Source of the DNA: Methanolinea sp. UBA275
Lineage (GTDB): Archaea; Halobacteriota; Methanomicrobia; Methanomicrobiales; Methanospirillaceae
Reading direction: 5' to 3'
NCBI GenBank assembly: GCA_002506105.1
Contig: DAWU01000039.1
Span: 1-10,595 of the forward strand
DNA length: 10,595 nucleotides
In this document: piece by piece, positions 1 to 7,000 of the stretch
How positions within the stretch are numbered: the first letter of the stretch is position 1
Layout of the letters: each line of letters opens with the position of its first letter
The notes under the pieces: model-generated
Seen by the model: only the letters and a program-made list of their open reading frames with translations
Databases searched by the model: none
What the model was told of the DNA's origin: nothing
Translations under genes and position numbers: made by a program

Positions 1-143
1 CATCATGAGTGTTTTCATATTTTATACCCGAATGGACGTTAGTCATCAGTGGTATGTTTGATAATCGCATTCACTATTTTCATCTTGTATCCATATGTGC
101 CCGGAAGAAGATCCGTGTGAGTTTTTCCCAGATCCGGATTCTC

Positions 144-428
144 TTAAAACCGGGTTGCAAGAAGAGCATCGAGGTATTCTGACGGGTAGGATCCCTTCTC
201 CGGATTGAACCATACTTCGATGTAGTGATCGCCGATGAGCGCATGAATTTCCAAGAGACCGTATTTATGAATAATGTGAACCGGTCCTGATGCTGTGTCC
301 CTGGTATAGAGTTCCTCATTCCCCAGAAATGCCTGGATATCCTCGCCGGAGACCGGGCGTGAAAGCCGGTAGACATGGCGTTTCCAGCCGGGAAACGGGG
401 ATACGGGATTGGGGATGGGATCTGCCAT
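144..428 (-). CDS. Small hypothetical protein (94 aa)
   Basis: I do not recognise the family. The 94-residue product is soluble, with no signal peptide or membrane segment. It has a proline-rich start, a central stretch that looks like beta strands (VHIIHKYGLLEIHALIGDHY) and an aromatic/acidic C-terminal half. The amino-acid make-up looks like a real folded protein, whereas the overlapping frame at 80-376 is rich in Arg, Ser and Thr as expected of a shadow. The ATG at 426-428 has no clear Shine-Dalgarno sequence, but a TTTTAA box on the minus strand (454-459) lies about 28 nt upstream, which would give an almost leaderless mRNA. It stands alone, and nothing in the neighbouring sequence suggests its job. 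Confidence 0.6.
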   Translation of the reverse strand: MADPIPNPVSPFPGWKRHVYRLSRPVSGEDIQAFLGNEELYTRDTASGPVHIIHKYGLLEIHALIGDHYIEVWFNPEKGSYPSEYLDALLATRF

Positions 429-453
429 GAATTGATATTCCTGTTGATGCAGG

Positions 454-459
454 TTAAAA
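454..459 (-). promoter_or_regulatory. TATA-like box for the 94-aa gene
   Basis: On the minus strand this reads TTTTAA, within ACTTTTAACC. Its centre is about 28 nt before the ATG at 428. Archaeal TATA boxes sit about 26-27 nt before the transcription start, so the mRNA would begin within a few bases of the start codon. This is an inference from spacing only. Confidence 0.35.
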
Positions 460-739
460 GTTATTCCCGTTGAAATCCCGACACGACAAGAGTCCCTCCT
501 TTGTGAGGATTTTCTGATCCCATCATTCCCTTTTGAGTCGGGCGAATGGTTCGCGGCATTGTCCTTGCAGTCCTTTTCGTTCCCTCATTTTCTGTGAGGT
601 GTTTCTCTCCTCCAACCATAGATCCAGGAAATAGGAGGCAAGAGCCCGGGGTGTTCTCTTCCGTGTATTCATGTCTCTTTCCTGATGGATTTGGCGTGTG
701 TGTGTAGTTAACCAAGAGTATTTTACTTGACCCATTTTA

Positions 740-766
740 GATCGGCGCAAGAATTATCGCCCGATC
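740..766. repeat. Inverted repeat / hairpin, 8-bp stem
   Basis: GATCGGCG at 740-747 pairs with CG-C-CCGATC at 758-766 (bulged C at 760), leaving a 10-nt AT-rich loop. It lies about 60 nt upstream of the TATA box of the 141-aa gene. It could be an operator-type palindrome or an RNA hairpin. No T-run follows it on either strand, so it is not a typical terminator. Confidence 0.4.
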
Positions 767-826
767 AGAAATCCGGGCTCACAGGAAATGCATCAATTTA
801 ACTTGATTAATATAAAACAAAAACGA

Positions 827-838
827 TATATTTTATAT
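827..838 (+). promoter_or_regulatory. TATA box for the 141-aa gene
   Basis: TATATTTTATAT lies in an AT-rich stretch, with its centre about 43 nt before the ATG at 875. Transcription would start near 859, just ahead of the GAGGT ribosome-binding site, giving a leader of about 16 nt. A second TATAAAA-like sequence at 811-817 is a possible alternative. Confidence 0.6.
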
Positions 839-861
839 GGTCTTCTTTGCATTGATGACAT

Positions 862-866
862 GAGGT
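862..866 (+). promoter_or_regulatory. Ribosome-binding site GAGGT
   Basis: GAGGT is complementary to the anti-Shine-Dalgarno end of archaeal 16S rRNA and lies 8 nt before the ATG at 875. This fixes the start of the downstream gene. Confidence 0.7.
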
Positions 867-874
867 AATTTACA

Positions 875-1300
875 ATGGTATCCATCGAAGGTGTCATGCA
901 TAATTTCGTTATGAAAGAGCTCAGGCGGCTCTTTCCCAGCATAGAAGGTTGGCAGATCAGGAGCATCCCGAACACTGCGGGTGCGGGATACATCGTCTCC
1001 CAGACACTGCCGGGACATCAGGAAAGCGTATATGTGTTCGTCCGGTTCACCAGGTATGCGACCGCTGAGGATGCGAACGCCCTGAAAGAGATTGCTGCTG
1101 CAGCACCTCTCCGGGGGATAACAAAAACCCGGCTGGTCCTCATGGTTCCCGACGGAGCGGAGGTGAACGGCATTCCGCCGGAGATCGAGGTAGCAACCCT
1201 CCGGAGTTACGGGTTTTACGGGAACGATCTCGTCTGGATTAGGCGCCGGGAGATGATGAGGGAAAAAGAGCTGGAAGTTTCAGCCAATACGAAGGTATGA
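875..1300 (+). CDS. Conserved-looking hypothetical protein (141 aa)
   Basis: I do not recognise a named family. The start is well supported: GAGGT 8 nt upstream and a TATA box 43 nt upstream. The product is a compact soluble alpha/beta protein with no signal peptide or membrane segment. It has an N-terminal helix (FVMKELRRLFPSIEGW), a strand rich in V and Y after about residue 40 (ESVYVFVRF), a helix (EDANALKEIAAAA), a hydrophobic strand (TRLVLMVPDGAEV) and a basic C-terminal helix (IRRREMMREKELEV). The order of strands resembles small nuclease-like or Rossmann-like folds, but I see no catalytic motif, so this is only a remark. It converges with the ATPase gene downstream. No operon partner is visible. 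Confidence 0.8.
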   Translation: MVSIEGVMHNFVMKELRRLFPSIEGWQIRSIPNTAGAGYIVSQTLPGHQESVYVFVRFTRYATAEDANALKEIAAAAPLRGITKTRLVLMVPDGAEVNGIPPEIEVATLRSYGFYGNDLVWIRRREMMREKELEVSANTKV

Positions 1301-1534
1301 TGGCGATCCAGCCATTATTTCCCTACTCTCACAGTGTGAAAATTCGTTGGACATTCATGCTGTCACTTTCTTCTCTGTGAGGACTTCCCTCCTCATCCTT
1401 TACGGGATATTATTGAGCCACTGAACTGCAGAACCGGAGTTGTTTCAATTTAATAAGATGGTGTAAAACATGGTCCCACTTCCCCTCTTCTGGAATCAGG
1501 AATCGTTCAAGTGCAATCATTCCCTCTCAATCCC
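1301..1534. other. Convergent intergenic region with short hairpin
   Basis: This 234-bp space lies between the ends of two converging genes. It contains a perfect 6-bp inverted repeat, TGAGGA (1378-1383) and TCCTCA (1390-1395), with a 6-nt loop. No long T-run is present on either strand, so the terminators of the two genes are not obvious. A TTTAATAA-like stretch and GATGGTG precede an ATG at 1470, but the frame that follows is only the antisense of the ATPase gene. Confidence 0.4.
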
Positions 1535-2908
1535 TCATCTCAGATCCCCCGCCATCCTCTCCAGCGATGCTGCCACCCTGTCCCGGAAGATCTCCCGGTC
1601 CACTGCGTATGCGACATGCCGGTCCAGGACCATGATCCGGTCTGCCTGGGCGACGAGCGTGTCCATTGCGCAGGCTGCAAAGATGAGCGCAGTTTCCCCC
1701 ATCTTCCCCCGGTCGTGGCACAGTATCTCGGATAACGGCATGATCTCCCCAGTCTGGAGACAGCTCCTGACCAGGAGGTTCGGTGCAGCCCGGTCCTCGT
1801 CAATGATAAGGATTGGGGTGTGCCGCTCAATGGCCCTCTGGACCTGGTGGGCCATGTTCATCGAACCGCTGCCCATGCCGGATGCGGCATGCACCGTCCC
1901 GCTTATCCCGGGAGGGAGATCGGAGAAGAACATGCTCACGTCAGCCCCGGTCAGCTGGCAGTTCATCGCCTCAGCAGTGGAGAGCCCGTGCACGGTGACC
2001 GCGAGTTCCCTCCCGTCACCGGCAGCATGGTCATCCATGCCGGCAATGATCCCCTCGAGGAACGTGATCTTTCCCTGGGCATTCGAACCGGCGACCGCAA
2101 ACACCTCCCTCTTCCGGATCCCAAGACCAGTGATGATCCGGTTGCTGGCAGGAAGTTCCAGTTCGTACGGCTCAAGCTCCCGGGGGCAGCAGAACGGTAT
2201 GTTGATCCCTTCCTTCGGCCCGGCGGTCCGGAAGTAGCACCGGTATCGCGTGTAATGGCGGGCAAGCCTGGATCCGTCCCCGACGAACGAGACGAGCCCC
2301 CTCTCCGGGAGTGATTCCCTCAAGAGCTCCTGATCCAGGGTCATGATCCAGGCGGTTTCCAGGTCCCTGACCGGTATGGAGCATACAATCCGGGTAACCG
2401 CTTCGCAGAGACGTGCGGCTGCTTCTGTTACTTGTGTAACGTCGTTGCGGGAGAATGCCGGCGGACAGGGGACTGCCCCGTTGAGGAGGAGGTGGATTCC
2501 GCATAGGTCCCCGAAATTTCGATCTCCGGTATGCCAGAGATCGGATGCCAGGGAAGCCGGGGATAAGACAATGGTATAGGGTTCAGTAAATGATGCGAAC
2601 TGGTGGGGAAACCTTGTACCTTTTCCGACGAGAGGCCCGAGATTTGCATCCGATCCCGCCCGCTCCTTGATTCGTTCAATGACAAAGGAAACCGCACCCG
2701 GCGCTCCCCGGCTATCGAGTGGAATTTCCAGGAGGAGCGGATGGGATACGAGAAGCGGGATCGCGAAGATGAGCGCATTGCCATCGAATGACCGGACCAC
2801 GTACGCTGTCTGGTTCCTGACGACACGGGCACGGTCAATCTCCCAACGATCGTCCCCGGGCAGGGCCAGGATCTCCTCAAGACAGGCATCCGGCCCATCA
2901 TCGGCCAT
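1535..2908 (-). CDS. Predicted ABC-class ATPase (COG3044 family), divergent
   Basis: This is a P-loop ATPase of the soluble 'predicted ATPase of the ABC class' family (COG3044, Pfam ABC_ATPase), whose cellular role is unknown. No transporter subunit is encoded nearby. Numbered from the ATG at 2908 (457 aa), the family's landmarks appear in order: LPERGLVSFVGDGS; GLGIRKREVFAVAG leading into Walker A (GSNAQGKIT, G274-T282); GDGRE; the signature-like ASGMGSGS around S343; and Walker B LIIDED (D370-D372), followed by a stretch matching the family's T-A-x-N segment. It ends with the DRIMVLD strand. The residue after the Walker A lysine (K280) is Ile, where Ser/Thr normally binds magnesium; Thr follows one place later. 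The frame stays open to ATGs at 2998 and 3016, which would add a Cys-containing 36 residues. I prefer 2908 because the N-terminus then begins near the family's usual LEEIL-like helix. The start is not certain. It converges with the 141-aa gene. Confidence 0.85.
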   Translation of the reverse strand: MADDGPDACLEEILALPGDDRWEIDRARVVRNQTAYVVRSFDGNALIFAIPLLVSHPLLLEIPLDSRGAPGAVSFVIERIKERAGSDANLGPLVGKGTRFPHQFASFTEPYTIVLSPASLASDLWHTGDRNFGDLCGIHLLLNGAVPCPPAFSRNDVTQVTEAAARLCEAVTRIVCSIPVRDLETAWIMTLDQELLRESLPERGLVSFVGDGSRLARHYTRYRCYFRTAGPKEGINIPFCCPRELEPYELELPASNRIITGLGIRKREVFAVAGSNAQGKITFLEGIIAGMDDHAAGDGRELAVTVHGLSTAEAMNCQLTGADVSMFFSDLPPGISGTVHAASGMGSGSMNMAHQVQRAIERHTPILIIDEDRAAPNLLVRSCLQTGEIMPLSEILCHDRGKMGETALIFAACAMDTLVAQADRIMVLDRHVAYAVDREIFRDRVAASLERMAGDLR

Positions 2909-2913
2909 ACCAT

Positions 2914-2925
2914 GGGGTGTACCCC
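2914..2925. repeat. Short palindrome GGGGT-gt-ACCCC at the ATPase start
   Basis: Two perfect 5-bp arms separated by 2 bp lie 6-17 nt upstream of the preferred ATPase start at 2908. On the minus strand one arm supplies GGGG, the only purine run where a ribosome-binding site would be expected. It could be an operator half-site pair. If the longer start is used it is just coding sequence. Confidence 0.3.
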
Positions 2926-3229
2926 TGATACCAAAAAAACCACATGATTCCCGGTCCGAGCGACATGCATGAAAAATGGATTTCGGAACAGCACTCATAT
3001 TACCCGAGGATGGCATTCAAATCCGGGTCATGCAGGATGGAGGGGATACGAATGGGTCCCCCGTATTCCAGAGCAGGTAAGAGGTTCACTAAAGGATCAG
3101 CGGGTTGTCATGGAACCGTGGATCACCAGGCATGTTCCACGATCAGTATTGGATATCTCTCAATCTGATTAAGGCCATCAAGAATGGTTTCAACCCGGTG
3201 AAAAAAACTGGTTTTCGTGTTTCATGTCA

Positions 3230-3235
3230 TTTTAT
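3230..3235 (+). promoter_or_regulatory. TATA-like box for the DUF998 gene
   Basis: TTTTAT is centred about 36 nt before the ATG at 3269, which predicts a leader of roughly 9 nt. No strong Shine-Dalgarno sequence precedes the start, consistent with a very short leader. Confidence 0.35.
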
Positions 3236-3268
3236 GCCGCAATGATTCCAACCACCCTTTGATCTGAT

Positions 3269-3883
3269 ATGAACATGAAAAAGTGTATATTCCCCGGGTT
3301 CGGAGCCCTGCCCGGCCTTCTCCTGTTCATTGCAGGAGCGATCATTCTGATGGGCATCATCACGGCGGAAATTTTCTACCCTGCCGGATACACGACTGCG
3401 AACAGCGAGATAAGCGACCTCGGTGCGACTAGGCCTCTCCCGGTAAGTATCAGCTACCAGCCCTCGGCATCTATTTTCAATGCAACAATGGTCATCGGCG
3501 GACTGCTCATCCTTGCGGCATCCCTCATCCTCTTCCGGACCGGAACGAAGTGGTACCTTGTCCTCTTTCCCGCACTGCTCGGAATCGGAATCCTCGGCGT
3601 GGGTATATTCCCCGGCAACAATGCCTTCTTCCACCCGCTCTTCGCACTCCTGACCTTTATCTCCGGGGGCCTTGCGGCAATCGTCTCATCCAGAATGACG
3701 CGGGCACCGTTCTGTTACCTGCTCGCCCTTCTCGGGGTTATTACGCTCGTCTTCCTGTTCCTCTCATCGGTGTTCATTCCCATCCTTGGCGACGGGGGAA
3801 CGGAACGCTTCGTCGCGTATCCCCTCATCATCTGGATGATCGGGCTTGGTGGGTACCTTATCGGGGAGCATGGGAAGAGATAG
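3269..3883 (+). CDS. DUF998 family integral membrane protein (204 aa)
   Basis: This is a six-helix membrane protein of the DUF998 type. The biochemical role of the family is not known. Hydrophobic segments lie at about residues 13-36, 69-89, 94-113, 119-139, 146-169 and 179-198. Family marks visible are the extracytoplasmic stretch with SDLG (49-52) after helix 1, IFN (69-71) at the start of helix 2, FPGNN-xx-FHP between helices 3 and 4, and the ER (about 179-180) before helix 6. Length is typical. Two ATGs (3269 and 3275) are possible starts, with little consequence. It appears to be a single-gene unit: a terminator T-run follows 7 nt after the stop, and the next gene has its own TATA box. 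Confidence 0.88.
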   Translation: MNMKKCIFPGFGALPGLLLFIAGAIILMGIITAEIFYPAGYTTANSEISDLGATRPLPVSISYQPSASIFNATMVIGGLLILAASLILFRTGTKWYLVLFPALLGIGILGVGIFPGNNAFFHPLFALLTFISGGLAAIVSSRMTRAPFCYLLALLGVITLVFLFLSSVFIPILGDGGTERFVAYPLIIWMIGLGGYLIGEHGKR

Positions 3884-3890
3884 TCCCCGG

Positions 3891-3897
3891 TTTTTTT
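3891..3897 (+). terminator. T-run terminator after DUF998 gene
   Basis: Seven consecutive T residues follow GTCCCCGG immediately after the stop codon at 3881-3883. Archaeal RNA polymerase terminates at such T-runs without needing a stem-loop. This separates the DUF998 gene from the secreted-protein unit downstream. Confidence 0.6.
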
Positions 3898-3985
3898 ATT
3901 CCGTTCATCTGGTTTCTTTTCAGTCTTATTCACAATAAAAAAAAATGACCTGGCCAATCCTCAAACGTTTCCACACTCCACCACC

Positions 3986-3993
3986 TATAAATA
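3986..3993 (+). promoter_or_regulatory. TATA box of the secreted-protein operon
   Basis: A clean TATAAATA lies in otherwise mixed sequence, centred about 30 nt before the ATG at 4020. The expected transcription start is about 4016, giving a nearly leaderless mRNA. No Shine-Dalgarno sequence lies before that ATG. The box lies inside the frame extension that begins at 3945, which rules that earlier ATG out as the normal start. Confidence 0.75.
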
Positions 3994-4019
3994 CAATCCA
4001 TCCCGACGTTCACCATACC

Positions 4020-7000
4020 ATGTCGAGAGGACCCTTTCTGAAAGTACTCTCCCTCCTTTTCATCCTCAGTTTCACCTTCTCGGGGCTGGTCACCGCGGAC
4101 ACCATCCAGCTCGGTAAGGCGTTTGTCCAGACCGAGCGGGCGGACAACTGCAGGTGGCGGGGGAGCGAACTGTTTGCGTGTAACTGGTGCCTGAACCCGA
4201 CACCAGTCTATGCTGAATATGCACCGGTGACGGATAACATGAGGGACGGGCAGCTCGTGTACGGCCTGCATTCATGGGCTGGCTATACGATCTGGCCGAA
4301 CAACACGCTGAACTACACCGGGGCGTATTATAAGTCCCCGACCGAGAAGTTCGTGAAGGTCGCAACACCGTTCGTCCAGTCGACCCTTTACGCTGACCCG
4401 CTCTCGCTGACGTTCCGGAACAGGTACGCGAATGTCGACGGCCAGGGACGTGTGAAGGGCCTCGTCTTCTCGATGCCGATCCCTGCAGCGGCTGACGGTG
4501 CGGAGTACGGGCAGAACTCCTGCACTGAGGGATCGACAACGTTCTCGCCGGATGGCAAGACCAGGGAGATCAGCCAGAAAGGCCAGTGGGTCTCAGGGCT
4601 CCGGGTGTTTCCTGCCGCGGACCTGAATGCGACCGAGCCCGGGTGGGGCGACGCCTTCCCGGACAACCTTGTCACCGACCGGATGGGCGACTGGGACATC
4701 GACTTCCTCCTCGACAGAAAAGGCTCGACCGAGCAGCTGAAGCTGACGATGGCGAAAGGGTCGCCGTTCTCGTGGTTCACCTGGAAGAATATTCCGGCCG
4801 GCGAGTCGATGGCGTTCCAGTTCTATACCGAGAACCCATTCAACACGCTCAACCTTGAACGGGGCCATGTGAATGTCTCTCAGATAGACACCGGAGTCCC
4901 CGGCCTCGGGTGCTACCTCGTCGGGACAAACCAGGACAAGGCATTTCTTGGCGGGGTGATGGACAAGACGACCACGAACTGGAACTACTTCGCAGTCTTC
5001 TATGACACTACCTCGTTCCAGGTCTCCGAGTACCCGGACCGCGGGATCTGGCTCACCCCGGCATCAGCCGGCGGATCCCGCCACTTCGTGATCGCCGGCC
5101 TCCCGGTCGTTGCATACCCTAGGGGATCGGCAAATCCCGACGCATACATGCCTACCCGTAAACAGGCACTCTCGGAGTCTTCTGCATGGGCGAAGTCAAT
5201 CGCTCCCTATGCCTACAACTACGTGACCGATACGAAAGTCACGTACAGCGTGGACCGGACGACCGGGCTCCTCCATACCACCTACAAGGCGACGACCGAG
5301 AACTTCGGGCCGACCGGGACCGGGGCAGCCGGAAAGACCGTCATGCTCCTCCAGCGGCACCAGTACGAGACCTTCAATGACGGAAGGAACCAGCCGGTCT
5401 ATGACGGGAACCTTGCGGCCGACACGGCCGGGCCCTCCACTCCAGGCCCGTGGGTATCATCCATGCCTGCCGTAAACAATGGCCACTACCAGTACTGGAT
5501 TGCGAAGGGAAAGCTGCACCCGGTCGCTGTCTCCTCCTTCTCGACTACGTACGTGTACAATAACCTTATCCCCTTCATGCCCGTGATAGACAGGAACGAG
5601 ACGATGGATGGGGTCCCGCTCTGGCATATCGTCAACAACGACGAAGAGGGGTACACCAAGAAGAGCCTCGGGTCCGATCCGCCGCTCTTCACGATGATCG
5701 ACGGCGGCGACCAGGACGCAGCCTACAACCTCGCGAAGAAGGTCCGGTACATGTCGGCGAAACTCGCAATCGAGAAGGGGCTCGGTTCGGTTGCTGCCAC
5801 CAATCCCGAGATTACCGGGATCACTGAGTTCAATGTGACTCCCTGGAACCCGTCAGACAAGTGGAAAGGGACCGAATGGTACAACACGTCATACAAAAAT
5901 CCGTACGACCCGACCCTGGCCCTGTCGAGGAACCTGAAAGGTATCGAGGACTTCTTCGCACTCTACACGCAGCAGACACCGTTCCGGACCGGAAAAAATA
6001 CCGCCGGTTCGACAAACCAGTACTCGCCGTACTACTTCCTCTCCGACCCGAGGCTGGGGACGCTGCACATGTATCCTGCACAGGGACCGGATACCGACAA
6101 TGCCCATCCCGCCTACGGATACTGGCCGATGCCTGACGATGTAACCTACCCAAGGGAGTGGGGAGAGGACGGCTTCGGCACGGTTGCGGAATGGAATGAC
6201 ATCCATTACCAGAACGGGTACCTGATCACCGCAGCCGCACAGGCTGCATGGTTCGATCCGTCCTGGGCAGGCCGGGACAATTATGGCTCGTTTGTCGACC
6301 AGCTCGTGATGTCGATTGCATACGATCCGGACCGTGCCGCGGCGTACTACTCCCACCCGCAATTGAAGTACTCCAAGATGAACTTCTTCGACCAGTGGGC
6401 CGGACAGGCGTGGACGCAGGGGTTGCCCCAGACCGGCCCGGGCGGCGGGATTGGCGTCGGCTCGCTCCTCGAAGACGGGAAGGACGACAACTCCCTCGGC
6501 GAATCGATGCAGGCGTGGGCAGGGATCGCGATGTGGGGGACGGTGACGAACCGCCAGGATATCGCAGACACCGGGATATACCTGTATACCACGAACCTCT
6601 ATAACGCAGACGCCTACTGGTTCGACAAAACTCTTGCGTACGTCCCCGACTCGACCGGGATCGCCCAGCCGACCGCTGCGAAGTGGTCGAAACACGGCGA
6701 CTATATCGCATCGGTAAGCATCCCCGATGATGCAAACAAGTACAACCCTGGCGAGACGATGTGGGACCGCTGGTATAACTGGGGCAATCCAAAGGTCTCC
6801 TCCACCTGGCCGGTGATGCCGGACGGGTACCCGAAGGCGACTTCCTTTGCCCCGAAGATGCCCCAGTCCGTGGTCCAGACCGCCTCGCAGTTCGGGATCT
6901 CCCCCACGTCCTCTATGTACAACATGTGGCTCCCGATGGCGGGTTACACCCTCTCGTTCGGGAGGAATCCAAAGTATGTCGAACTGATGGAACGTGCCCT

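Larger units (their letters stand above)
429..826. other. Gene-poor intergenic region with short hairpins
   Basis: This gap between the minus-strand gene ending its start at 428 and the plus-strand promoter at 827 holds no convincing gene. The only candidate is a basic 49-codon minus-strand reading frame (523-672), preceded by a purine-rich AGGAAAG. It has no recognisable family and I do not annotate it. There are two small inverted repeats: CCTCA (583-587) with TGAGG (595-599), and a stronger 8-bp stem with one bulge between 740-747 and 758-766. From about 790 the sequence becomes clearly AT-rich, which marks the promoter region of the next gene. Confidence 0.5.
2909..3268. other. Divergent intergenic region (ATPase / DUF998)
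   Basis: This region separates the minus-strand ATPase from the plus-strand DUF998 gene. Its left part may instead code for an N-terminal extension of the ATPase (up to 3016). From 3017 on I see no gene. It holds a 6-bp inverted repeat, TGGAAC (3111-3116) and GTTCCA (3134-3139), and a plausible TATA-like TTTTAT (3230-3235) ahead of the DUF998 gene. No clear promoter for the ATPase is visible. A T-run on the minus strand at about 2933-2939 lies at the right distance from 2908 but is not a convincing TATA box. Confidence 0.4.

Noticed and set aside
80..376. 98-codon minus-strand frame overlapping the 94-aa gene
   Set aside because: Arg/Ser/Thr-rich with no start signal; the overlapping 144-428 frame has more protein-like composition and a TATA-like box.
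523..672. Possible 49-aa basic protein on the minus strand
   Set aside because: Only a weak purine-rich upstream signal and no recognised family; not enough to call a gene.
1470..2314. Long plus-strand frames (255 and 164 codons) opposite the ATPase gene
   Set aside because: They are antisense to a gene with clear family motifs; their composition (rich in Ser, Arg, Pro) is that of a shadow frame in GC-rich DNA, despite a promoter-like stretch before 1470.
3111..3139. Inverted repeat TGGAAC/GTTCCA as an operator
   Set aside because: Only 6-bp arms with a 17-nt spacer and a competing pairing (GTGGA/TCCAC); could easily be chance.
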